Assembly (NCBI GenBank): GCA_964626065.1 | Contig: CAZVDE010000066.1 | Coordinates: 1-7,485 of the forward strand | DNA length: 7,485 nt | Direction: 5' to 3' | Source: UBA3910 sp964626065 | GTDB taxonomy: Bacteria; Bacillota; Limnochordia; Darwinibacteriales; Darwinibacteriaceae | Shown: positions 1-6,800 of the stretch, in pieces | Position numbering within the stretch: the stretch's first letter is position 1 | How the letters are laid out: the number at the start of each line of letters is the position of its first letter | Notes under the pieces: model-generated | What the model was told of the DNA's origin: nothing | Seen by the model: only the letters and a program-made list of their open reading frames with translations | Databases searched by the model: none | Made by a program: the position numbers and the translations under genes

Positions 1-1
1 C

Positions 2-214
2 AATTCCAAACGGGCCTTGACGGAAAGTGCCGATGTGCGCTACCATCGCCCGTTAAAACGGGGCGATCGGGTCGCGGCCAGGGCCTGTGTTACGGCGATT
101 CAGGGCAATCGTTATGCCATTGAAGTGGATGGACGCGTCCAAGATGAAATCGTTTTTCAAGGGAAATACATTGTAGTTGATGCGGAAGGCAAAGGGGGAG
201 TGGAGCGTGGCTAA
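2..214 (+). CDS. fapR: FapR, C-terminal fragment (malonyl-CoA-responsive repressor of lipid synthesis)
   Basis: The 5' end is outside the window; about 70 residues remain, read in frame from base 2 to the TAA at 212-214. The fragment contains ALTESADVRY, then RGDRVAARACV and DEIVFQGKYIV. This closely follows the end of the hot-dog (thioesterase-like) ligand domain of Bacillus FapR, which as I recall reads ALTASADIRF, GERVVAKAKV and EEIVFSGRF. FapR is known to bind malonyl-CoA through this domain and to repress fatty-acid and phospholipid genes, usually including its own operon. The N-terminal DNA-binding helix-turn-helix and the promoter with its operator lie upstream and cannot be judged. 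The last codons overlap the plsX start, so the two genes are probably translationally coupled. The family call is firm; only the ligand-domain end is seen. Confidence 0.9.
   Translation, partial: NSKRALTESADVRYHRPLKRGDRVAARACVTAIQGNRYAIEVDGRVQDEIVFQGKYIVVDAEGKGGVERG
192..200 (+). promoter_or_regulatory. Ribosome binding site of plsX (decides the start)
   Basis: AAGGGGGAG lies 6 nt before GTG 207, inside the end of fapR. It supports GTG 207 over the in-frame TTG 177 and ATG 180. Those would add ten residues (MMRKAKGEWS) that PlsX proteins do not have. Confidence 0.75.
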
Positions 215-1193
215 AGTAGCGGTTGATGCTTTCGGAGGCGATTATGCGCCGCAGCAAATTGTGGAAGGGGCATTGCGCGCCGCGGATCAGGATGGAATCG
301 GAGTAATACTGACAGGTGATGAACAGCGGCTGAAGCAGCTTGTGGGCGGCCGGCCGGGCAGTAAGCGGATTGAAATCGTGCATGCCCCCGAAATCATTCA
401 AATGGATGAGGCCCCGGTTGAGGCGGTACGGCGCAAGAAAGAGTCATCCCTTGCGGTCGCGGCCCGGCTGGTGCGAGACGAGCGGGCGGGCGCCATGGTC
501 AGCGCGGGGAGTACCGGGGCCACATTGGCGGCCTCCTTATTTATCATCAGGCGCATCAAAGGCGTGGAAAGGCCGGCCATTACTAGTTTTATGCCCACCC
601 GGACCGGTATGAGCCTGATTGTGGATGCCGGCGCTAACGTGGACTGCCGCCCCGCCCAGCTGGTGCAGTTCGCTCAGATGGGGGCAATCTATGCGGAACA
701 GGTGTTAAAGATCCACCGGCCCAAGGTGGGGCTGTTGAATATCGGCCACGAGCCGGGCAAAGGCAATCAGCTTGTGCAGGAGGTATATAAATTGTTAGAG
801 GCCGGTTCCCTAAATTTCCTGGGCAACTTGGAAGGCCGCGATGTCACTGCCGGCGATGCGGACGTAATCGTCTGCGATGGATTTGTGGGCAACGTGGTTT
901 TAAAATTTGCCGAGGGATTGGCTGAGACTTTATTTGGCATGATGAAAGAAGAATTCACAACCAGCGTTGTGCGCCAGGCGGGCGCTCTGCTTTTGCGGCC
1001 CGGCCTGCGGCAGATAAAAAAACGCGTAGATTATACCGAGTATGGTGGTGCTCCCCTCTTGGGCGTAGATGGCGTTGTCATCATAGCCCACGGCGGTTCG
1101 AATGCCAAAGCGATTTATAATGCCATTAAGGTCGCTAAAGAAGGAATCACCCACGGCCTGGTAGATATTATCTCCCGGGAGATACCCCGATAA
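207..1193 (+). CDS. plsX: PlsX, phosphate acyltransferase (acyl-ACP:phosphate)
   Basis: A protein of 328 residues from GTG 207, the usual PlsX length. PlsX converts acyl-ACP and phosphate to acyl-phosphate, which PlsY then uses to acylate glycerol-3-phosphate in the first step of phospholipid synthesis. It acts as a peripheral enzyme at the membrane. Visible family signatures are VAVDAFGGDYAP at the N-terminus, AMVSAGSTGATLAA, VDAGANVDCRP, LLNIGHEPGKGNQL, DVIVCDGFVGNVVLK and, near the end, EYGGAPLLGVDGVVIIAHG. Small departures from the commonest sequence are F in VDAFGGD (usually M) and HEPGKGN (often EEx-KGN). The start overlaps the fapR stop by 8 nt and has a strong Shine-Dalgarno site, so the pair is cotranscribed. 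Regulation by FapR is likely from family knowledge, but the operator is not in the window. Function is confident. Confidence 0.97.
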   Translation: MAKVAVDAFGGDYAPQQIVEGALRAADQDGIGVILTGDEQRLKQLVGGRPGSKRIEIVHAPEIIQMDEAPVEAVRRKKESSLAVAARLVRDERAGAMVSAGSTGATLAASLFIIRRIKGVERPAITSFMPTRTGMSLIVDAGANVDCRPAQLVQFAQMGAIYAEQVLKIHRPKVGLLNIGHEPGKGNQLVQEVYKLLEAGSLNFLGNLEGRDVTAGDADVIVCDGFVGNVVLKFAEGLAETLFGMMKEEFTTSVVRQAGALLLRPGLRQIKKRVDYTEYGGAPLLGVDGVVIIAHGGSNAKAIYNAIKVAKEGITHGLVDIISREIPR

Positions 1194-1292
1194 AAATGCC
1201 GTACCCGAGCAGGCAGGAATTCGCAGCCGTTAGCCGAATGAAGAAAACTGAGTATTTGTGCATCATTACTGTGCAAAAGGGGGTGACTTGCA

Positions 1293-1538
1293 GTGGGGGA
1301 TCTGGATGCGAAGATTTTTGAAAGGGTAAAAACAATCGTGGTGGAACAGTTGGGCATCGATGATGGAGAAGTTGTGCCCGAAGCAGCTTTTGTGGAGGAT
1401 TTAGGGGCTGACTCATTGGATGTCGTGGAGTTGATCATGGCCTTTGAGGAGGAGTTTGACCTCCAAATCACGGACGAAGAAGCAAGCAAAATTTCTATCG
1501 TGCGAGATGCGGTGGAATATATTATGGAGCAGCTATAA
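1293..1538 (+). CDS. acpP: Acyl carrier protein
   Basis: An acidic 81-residue protein from GTG 1293, preceded by AAAGGGGGTG (1276-1285) at 7 nt. The phosphopantetheine attachment motif LGADSLDVVELIM is intact, with Ser41 as the modified residue. The typical four-helix ACP pattern follows (FEEEFDLQITDEEASKI, then VEYIMEQL). It carries growing acyl chains as thioesters in type II fatty-acid synthesis and supplies acyl-ACP to PlsX. It lies 99 nt after plsX and 21 nt before rnc. The malonyl transferase and ketoacyl reductase genes (fabD, fabG) that separate plsX and acpP in Bacillus are missing here. The 99-nt spacer shows no convincing terminator or promoter, so readthrough from plsX is the simplest view. 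Identity is very secure. Confidence 0.97.
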   Translation: MGDLDAKIFERVKTIVVEQLGIDDGEVVPEAAFVEDLGADSLDVVELIMAFEEEFDLQITDEEASKISIVRDAVEYIMEQL

Positions 1539-1548
1539 CTAGCGGGCC

Positions 1549-1560
1549 GAGGGGATGGGG
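1549..1560 (+). promoter_or_regulatory. G-rich ribosome binding region of rnc (ambiguous start)
   Basis: GAGGGG (1549-1554) is 5 nt before GTG 1560 and 14 nt before ATG 1569. A second G run (1557-1560) is 8 nt before ATG 1569 but overlaps the GTG. Both starts are possible; they differ by three residues (MHS). Confidence 0.45.
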
Positions 1561-2261
1561 TGCACAGCATGGGTAGACAAGAAACCAATCTAAAGAAACT
1601 GCAGAAGCGATTGGGTTATGAGTTTAAGGATCTGTCCCTGCTCCGATTGGCCCTCACCCATCGCTCACTGGCGGGGGGCCCCCGGGAAAACAATGAGCGC
1701 TTGGAGTTTTTGGGCGATGCTGTTTTGCAGCTCACGGTGAGTACGCACTTGTATGTCAAGCACCCTCAACTTCCCGAAGGGGTGCTGGCTAAAATCAGAT
1801 CGCTCTTGGTGCGCGAATCTGCCGTTGCTGAGGCAGCCAGAACGCTCGACCTGAGCAGTTTTTTAATGGTGGGCCGCGGTGAGCTGCAGATGCAGGCGCA
1901 GAAGCGGGATTCTCTTTTGTGCGATGCCTTGGAAGCGGTTTACGGGGCGATCTATCTTGATGGCGGCTTTGACGCGGCCAGGCAGTCCATTTTACGTAAT
2001 TTACCTGCTTGGGATTTAGAAGAGCTGCACTTAATCGATGCTAAATCAACTCTTCAAGAACATTTTCAGCAGATCGCAAAAAAGCCGCCCGTTTATGAGC
2101 TGATCAAAGAGGAAGGGCCCGATCACGCCAAATCTTTTCTGGTTGAAGTCTGCTTTGAGGGGGAAGTGTTGGGCCAAGGAATGGGCCCCACAAAAAAAGA
2201 AGCGGAGCAGGAAGCGGCTAGGGAGGCTCTCGCATCTTTGGGCCTTCAGGAGGAAAAATAG
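1560..2261 (+). CDS. rnc: Ribonuclease III
   Basis: A 233-residue protein (230 if ATG 1569 is used), a normal length for bacterial RNase III, which cuts double-stranded RNA during rRNA and mRNA processing. The N-terminal nuclease domain has the signature NERLEFLGDAVL, giving acidic residues E46, E49 and D53. E73 lies in LPEGVLAKIRSLLVRE, and D122 and E125 in CDALEAVYGAIYLDGG; together these cover the metal-binding set known from E. coli. The loop that usually reads GEExSGGR is here GELQMQAQKR, a mild divergence. A C-terminal double-stranded RNA-binding domain starts near residue 160 (DAKSTLQEHFQQ) and ends with GPTKKEAEQEAAREAL. It follows acpP by 21 nt and is probably in the same transcript. 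Its last 16 nt overlap the end of the convergent minus-strand gene, so it has no dedicated terminator directly after it. Confidence 0.97.
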   Translation: MHSMGRQETNLKKLQKRLGYEFKDLSLLRLALTHRSLAGGPRENNERLEFLGDAVLQLTVSTHLYVKHPQLPEGVLAKIRSLLVRESAVAEAARTLDLSSFLMVGRGELQMQAQKRDSLLCDALEAVYGAIYLDGGFDAARQSILRNLPAWDLEELHLIDAKSTLQEHFQQIAKKPPVYELIKEEGPDHAKSFLVEVCFEGEVLGQGMGPTKKEAEQEAAREALASLGLQEEK

Positions 2262-2809
2262 CGGGTTTGGCTGATGACTGTACCCACCGGGGTTAAGAAA
2301 TCGGGATAATTTTGCAGGGTGGCAGGGTGGATGAATTTTTCGTTGACCACTCTCGCCAAGAAGAATTCTTGTTCTGTCCGTAGCACGATCCAGGCGTTTT
2401 CAGCAATATTACCGTCTGCGCAGACTATTAGGACATCTTGTGCGGTGAACCAGGGGCTGAAATCATTCGAGCCCACTCTCAAAGCAAATAAACCTTGTGG
2501 ATCCGGATCGGTATCGAAATGATACCATTCACCCACAGGGTTTTTTTGTTGCGGATTCCAAGCAAAGAGGGGTAAGGTAAGTGCGTAATGGGTGCCCGTC
2601 CCCACACCCAGCGCCGGAGGCCGCGGATCTTCGCCTGCCAGCACCAGCCGTTTAAACTCATTGATACCGCTCACATTGCCTTTGCCCAGCCAGTAATAAA
2701 CGGATTTGCTATCCGCAAACTGCAGCTTTGCCGCGATTTCCCGCACCGTAATGCTGGGGTTTTCTCGCACCAGTGCCGCCATCTGGCTTAAATAATCAGG
2801 ATACTGCAT
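2246..2809 (-). CDS. Putative transcriptional regulator: HTH plus degenerate LexA/S24-like domain
   Basis: A 187-residue protein from ATG 2809. An upstream in-frame ATG at 2851 would add MIKKINKSTRGVGK, but GAGGGGGG sits 8 nt before 2809, so the shorter form is preferred. Residues about 20-60 (ITVREIAAKLQFADSKSVYYWL, shown as roughly 20-41) look like a LexA-type helix-turn-helix. Residues about 78-183 follow the S24 peptidase pattern: LPLFAW, then LFALRVGSNDFSPWF (107-121), QDVLIV (124-129), IVLRTEQEFFLARVV (141-155) and PVGTVIS. In active LexA/CI proteins the second block holds GDSM with the catalytic Ser, and the later block TVKR holds the Lys. Here they align with D116 and A152, and no Ala-Gly cleavage site is evident. 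I infer a non-cleaving sensor or dimerisation domain. It is convergent with rnc and divergent from the sigma-factor gene. The target is unknown; the fold call is moderately sure. Confidence 0.75.
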   Translation of the reverse strand: MQYPDYLSQMAALVRENPSITVREIAAKLQFADSKSVYYWLGKGNVSGINEFKRLVLAGEDPRPPALGVGTGTHYALTLPLFAWNPQQKNPVGEWYHFDTDPDPQGLFALRVGSNDFSPWFTAQDVLIVCADGNIAENAWIVLRTEQEFFLARVVNEKFIHPATLQNYPDFLTPVGTVISQTRYFSS

Positions 2810-2817
2810 CTTACCCA

Positions 2818-2825
2818 CCCCCCTC
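2818..2825 (-). promoter_or_regulatory. Ribosome binding site of the minus-strand regulator
   Basis: On the minus strand this reads GAGGGGGG, 8 nt before ATG 2809. It is the same type of site as that before the divergent sigma gene. It decides in favour of the start at 2809 over the ATG at 2851, which has no comparable site. Confidence 0.75.
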
Positions 2826-2881
2826 GTTGATTTATTTATCTTTTTTATCATTCAGTGTACTAAAACAAAAAACCTTTACAT

Positions 2882-2916
2882 GAACTCTGGTCTAAACGGG
2901 AAAATGGGCAGAGTTC
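2882..2916. repeat. Inverted repeat, 8-bp perfect arms (candidate operator or hairpin)
   Basis: GAACTCTG (2882-2889) is matched by its exact reverse complement CAGAGTTC (2909-2916) across a 19-nt spacer. It is not followed by a T run on the plus strand, so a terminator is unlikely. The centre-to-centre distance of 27 bp fits two half sites or two separate sites for a DNA-binding protein. Confidence 0.55.
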
Positions 2917-2935
2917 TAGCGTTAAATGTACATAA

Positions 2936-2947
2936 GTTATGGATAAC
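2936..2947. repeat. Short dyad GTTAT-GG-ATAAC (candidate operator)
   Basis: Perfect 5-bp arms around a GG centre, 10 nt before a perfect TTGACA hexamer. The minus strand reads TTATCCATA, one mismatch from the DnaA box TTATCCACA. An operator or a chance occurrence are both possible. Confidence 0.35.
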
Positions 2948-2956
2948 ACCCACCCG

Positions 2957-2996
2957 TTGACAGGCTAGGAATAGTACTGCGCCGGCTGCATATATA
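2957..2996 (+). promoter_or_regulatory. Promoter-like elements upstream of the sigma gene (weak)
   Basis: TTGACA at 2957-2962 is a perfect -35 hexamer, but no TATAAT-like hexamer lies 16-18 nt downstream; TATATA at 2991-2996 is 28 nt away. Alternatively GAATAGT (2969-2975), 13 nt before CATATATA (2989-2996), loosely resembles a sporulation sigma-E-type promoter. Neither is a clean match, so the true start of transcription is uncertain. Confidence 0.3.
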
Positions 2997-3020
2997 TGGA
3001 CTAGGCAAGCCTGGACAATT

Positions 3021-3028
3021 GAGGGGGG
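3021..3028 (+). promoter_or_regulatory. Ribosome binding site of the sigma-factor gene
   Basis: GAGGGGGG lies 7 nt before GTG 3036 and fixes that start. No other start in this frame has such a site. Confidence 0.75.
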
Positions 3029-3035
3029 ATAAGTT

Positions 3036-3722
3036 GTGGGGGACAGCAATCAAAACATCGATCTTGGGTTGATTCAGCGCATTCGCGCCGATGATGAAGA
3101 GGCTCGGGATATTCTGGTAGTCAAATACGTGCCCATGGTGAAATACATTATACGCAATTATTACTCCAGCTTTCTGGATTTCGAGGATCTGCTGCAGGAG
3201 GGGCTGATCGGGCTGCTCAGTGCAATTGAGGAGTATAGGCCGGACGAGTATGATGTCAAGTTCAGCACGTTTGCCTATATTTGTATCATCCGGCGGGTTT
3301 ACAATGTTATCAAACACACCAGCGGCAATAAGCACCGCCTCTTAAACGAGGCCACTTCTCTGCAGGCCCCGGTGGGGGCCGATGAAAACAGAACGATCAT
3401 GGATTTTGTCGCGGATGGGGCTAATCAGGTTGATCCGGAAATGATTCTGGAAGAGAGGCTGGTCAACGAGATCATTGGGCAGGTGCTGAAAAACCATCTT
3501 TCGCTTCTTGAATACGCCGTTATAACAAGATTTTTGCAGGGTTACACCGCGGGCGAAATCGAACAGGAGATGGGCGTGGGGTTGAAAGTGATAGATAATG
3601 CGCGCACGCGGGTCAAAACCAAACTGCGGAGGCTCATCGATGAACACGGCTCGTTATTGAGCCCCCATGTGCCCACAGATGTGCGCAGGCGCAAGGACCT
3701 CTATTTGGATATTCCCAGTTGA
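3036..3722 (+). CDS. Sigma-70 family RNA polymerase sigma factor, SigH-like
   Basis: A 228-residue protein from GTG 3036. Region 2 spans about residues 24-95: core-binding DLLQEGLIGLLSAIEEYRP, then the DNA-melting/-10 segment FSTFAYICIIRRVYNVIK. A linker containing DENRTIMDFVADG and DPEMILEER follows. Region 4 (about 155-202) ends with the helix-turn-helix YTAGEIEQEMGVGLKVIDNARTRVK, listed here by its bounds 170-194. The order and many residues match Bacillus SigH (Spo0H): CITRQI..IK, KHIPLN, DRTLLD, NPEEMI, KSIDNALQRVK. SigH directs transition-phase and early sporulation genes. Region 1.1 and a full region 3 are absent, as expected. A 26-residue tail (203-228) with VRRRKDLYLD extends past region 4. 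Canonical sigH usually lies near rpmG/secE, so this may be a paralogue; no symbol is given. It is divergent from the regulator and 90 nt before smc. Confidence 0.88.
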   Translation: MGDSNQNIDLGLIQRIRADDEEARDILVVKYVPMVKYIIRNYYSSFLDFEDLLQEGLIGLLSAIEEYRPDEYDVKFSTFAYICIIRRVYNVIKHTSGNKHRLLNEATSLQAPVGADENRTIMDFVADGANQVDPEMILEERLVNEIIGQVLKNHLSLLEYAVITRFLQGYTAGEIEQEMGVGLKVIDNARTRVKTKLRRLIDEHGSLLSPHVPTDVRRRKDLYLDIPS

Positions 3723-3734
3723 ACGGGGTTTTAA

Positions 3735-3760
3735 GGCCGGATGGCCGCGGTTCTTTTTTT
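3735..3760 (+). terminator. Possible weak terminator after the sigma gene
   Basis: A GGCC-GGAT-GGCC hairpin (3735-3746) is followed after 7 nt by seven T (3754-3760). The stem is only 4 bp and the T run is offset, so termination would be partial at best. The T run may instead form part of the smc promoter. Confidence 0.3.
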
Positions 3761-3779
3761 CCGCCGGGTGTGGTACAAT
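3751..3779 (+). promoter_or_regulatory. Candidate promoter for smc-ftsY
   Basis: TACAAT at 3774-3779 is a good -10 and is preceded by TGG, giving an extended -10 (TGnTACAAT). A poor -35 (TTCTTT, 3751-3756) is 17 nt upstream. This would start an smc-ftsY transcript about 25-30 nt before the smc ATG. Confidence 0.5.
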
Positions 3780-3812
3780 AGGCAGGGATAGTACAACATC
3801 TGGAGGAATACA

Positions 3813-6800
3813 ATGCGCCTTAAACGCCTAGAGATTCAAGGTTTTAAATCTTTTGCCCGCCCGGTCAGCCTAGAATTCGGCTCGGGTATTACCGCCATNN
3901 NNNNNNNNNNNNNNNNNNNNNNNNNNNNNNNNNNNNNNNNNNNNNNNNNNNNNNNNNNNNNNNNNNNNNNNNNNNNNNNNNNNNNNNNNNNNNNNNNNCG
4001 CTCCGGCGACAGTGAATTTCTGATCAATAAACAAAACTGCCGTCTCAAAGACATCCACGATCTGCTCACGGACACGGGATTAGGCCGGGAAGGTTACGCC
4101 ATTATCGGACAAGGCCAATTAGACGCGGTATTGAGCGTTCGTTCGGAGGATCGGCGCATTTTGCTGGAGGAGACGGCGGGCATTGTAAAATACCGGCAGC
4201 GTAAGGAAGAAGCCCTGCGCAAGCTGGAGGAAACTGATCTCGACCTACTGCGGGTAAACGATATTTTGCATGAATTAGAAAACCAGCTGGGACCCCTCAG
4301 TAAACAGGCGGAACGGGCCCGTGCCTATCTGGCCTTAATGGACGAGCTGCAGCAGTCTGAACTGGATTATGACCACCTTTTGTGGCATAAACTGGAGGCC
4401 AAAGAACGGGACGCAGCTGAAAAACAGGCGCTGCTCAAGCAGGAGTACGCAGCCTGGAATAGGGAGTCTGCCTTGCTTGAGGAGGAAAAGGCCCGCCTAG
4501 AATCGGCCTTGGAAGAACTCGAGGGGGAAATGGATGCGGGCCGGGAAGAATTGGCCGCTCTGACAGACGCCTATAATGAGGGAATACATACAATTAAGCT
4601 GTACACTGAGCGCCAGACGGACCATGACGTTCGCTGTCGCGAACTTACGGGCTCAATCGAGGCCCAAGAGGCGGAATTAGCCGCTTTGGCAGGCCAAATG
4701 GCCGATTTGCTCGGCCAAACGGACCGGTTGAATGCAGAGATAATGGAGCAAGAGGAGCGGGTTGGGCGCAGCCAAGCCGCTCTGGAGCGGGCCCAGGCGG
4801 AACAGGGCCGCGCTCAGGCGCGGATCAGCGCCCTTAAAGATGACTTCTTCGAATTTATGCGCTTCCTGGCGGAACAGCGCAATCGGCAGCGCAATTTTGA
4901 CGAGCGGCGGCAAAACCTAAAAGCCCAGGCCGCGGCGGGGGCGGAGGAGATCAAGCGTTTGGAAGCGGAACTGCATTTGGCCGCGGGGCAGCTGGCGGCC
5001 TTAACGGAACAAGAGGCACAATTGGCCCAGCAAAGCGAAATACTGCTGCAAGCGGAAAAGGCCGATGTGGAAAAGCTCGCCGAACAGGAGGAACTGCTCA
5101 GGCAAAATCAGGCAGAGAATAGGCGGCTGGAAGCAAAGAGTGCGCAGCTCTCCTCTAGGCTTGCCACCCTGCAGGAGCTGGAAGAGGGCTATCAGGGATA
5201 CGCTGCGGGTGTGCGCCGCTTAATGCAGGATAGCGCAATGTCCCCTTTGGTGTTGGGGACAGTGGCCGAAGTAATTACGGTCCCCGAAGGGTTGGAAACC
5301 GCTTTTGAGGTTGCCTTGGGTTCAGCTGTACAGAATGTGATTACCAAAAACGAAACGGATGCGAAAACACTGATCAATTGGCTGAAAAGGGTGCAGGGGG
5401 GCCGGGTCACTTTCCTGCCCCTCGATACGGTGCGGGGCAGCGAGTTTTCCCGGCAGGAGCTGGAACGCCTGCAGATGCCCGGTGTTTTAGGCGCGGGGCT
5501 TGCGCTGTTAGACTTTCCGCAAGAGTTTCGGCCCGCACTGGCTTCTCTGTTGGGGCGCATTGTCATTACGCAAGATTTGGATACTGCACTAGCCCTAAAA
5601 AGGAAACTGGCCCGTTTTGCCCGCTTAGTCACCAAAGACGGTTCAGTCGTCTTTCCCAGCGGCGCCATGACGGGGGGCAGCTGGAAGCAGCGCACCGCGG
5701 GGCTTTTAACGAGAAAGGCGGAATTAAACGACTTAGAACGGGAACTCTGCAGCGTGAACGAGCGTGCGCAAAGTCTTGCTGCCCAAGGTGAAATGCTTGC
5801 CGCGGCGGCCTTTCGCCTGCAAAAGGCGTTGGAACAAAACAGGGCTCGGCAGATGGAAATCAAGCTGCAGGCGCAAAGCACGGCCCAAAGCAGACAGCAG
5901 TTGGCGGCGGAGCGGGCAAGGACTGACGGCAGGCGGCAAGAAATAGTTGAGAAACTGATCGAGTTGCGAGAAGCCTTGACCGGCTTGGATGGGGACCAAG
6001 AGGCAGCGGCGGCCCGGGTGGGTGGGTTGGAAACAGAGGAGCAAGAGCGCCGCGCCCACATTCACAGGCTTGAAAAAGAGTTTGAAGAATTCAACGCCGA
6101 GCTGGAGTCGGCTGCTAAGGCCCAGACAAAAGAGAGCGTCCGTTTGGCGGAACTCAAGGGCAGTAGGCAGAATCTGGGCACCAAGCAGGATAATCTAAGC
6201 CGGCTGCAGCTATCCACCCGGGATTTGCAGGAAGAAGCGCGGGCGGAACGATCTCGCCTGCAGCGGGAACAAGATGAATTTGCCCGCATCGTCCAAAAAA
6301 TTACGGGTGAGAACACGCTGAGGACGGCCAAAGCGGAGGAGTTGAAGGCCAAGCTCGGTGAGAAACGAGCGCAGAGGCGTGAAACTCAGGAGCGGAAGGC
6401 CGCTTTGGATTTGGAATTAAGCCGCCGGCAAAAACAGCATCTCGATAAAGAACGGATGCTTTACAAATGCGAAACGGCGCTAGAGCAGTTGGAGCAGGAA
6501 CGGGGGCAAATCCTGGCTTCCCTGAGCGATAGGGGGCTTACGTCGGCCCACATTCTAGACCGTGCCGTGAGTGCATCGGAGAGCAGCCTCAAGAGAAAGT
6601 TGGCGGGGCTGCGCGAGCGGATCAGGGAATTGGGCTTGGTCAATCCGGCGGCAGCCCAGGACTTTGAGGCCGTTCAGAAGCGGTGCGAGTTTCTCAAGGT
6701 GCAGCTTGCAGATTTAACCGAGGCCAGAGAGGGCCTGCAGAGCGTAATCCGGGAGATGGACAAGTTGTGCCGCACCAGGCTTATGCAAGTATTTAAGCAG

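Larger units (their letters stand above)
2810..3035. promoter_or_regulatory. Divergent intergenic control region between regulator and sigma gene
   Basis: This 226-nt non-coding stretch separates two divergent starts and must hold both promoters. The half next to the minus-strand gene is A/T-rich. The middle holds a spaced inverted repeat (2882-2916), a perfect 8-bp palindrome ATGTACAT (2926-2933) and a GTTAT-GG-ATAAC dyad (2936-2947). The half near the sigma gene has TTGACA (2957-2962) and an A/T run ATATATAT (2990-2997). The palindromes suggest operator sites, possibly for the adjacent regulator; this is inference. Confidence 0.6.

Noticed and set aside
1256..1276. TGTGCA repeated twice before acpP
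   Set aside because: A six-base direct repeat, too short to separate from chance, with no dyad around it.
1115..1588. A 157-codon open frame on the minus strand over acpP
   Set aside because: It is antisense to the end of plsX and all of acpP, both secure genes, and is a Ser/Thr-rich product with no recognisable domain.
2248..2296. AGGAGG at the end of rnc followed by TTG 2267 and a short frame (LADDCTHRG, stop)
   Set aside because: Only ten codons, and it lies antisense within the regulator gene. It could be a relic of a former downstream gene start, but nothing else supports that.
2314..2329. Tandem repeat of GCAGGGTG, two copies
   Set aside because: It lies within the regulator coding sequence and is only two 8-nt copies; chance or a small duplication is enough.
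2938..2946. DnaA-box-like TTATCCATA on the minus strand
   Set aside because: A single site with one mismatch and no cluster; not evidence of an origin.
3773..3796. GTACAA repeated at 3773-3778 and 3791-3796 before smc
   Set aside because: The first copy is part of a good extended -10; the second has no clear -35 and is probably chance.
5192..6061. A 289-codon open frame on the minus strand inside smc
   Set aside because: It is fully antisense to the SMC hinge and coiled coil. Its Ser/Arg/Ala-rich composition is what complementary reading of Glu/Gln/Leu/Ala codons gives, and it matches no known family.
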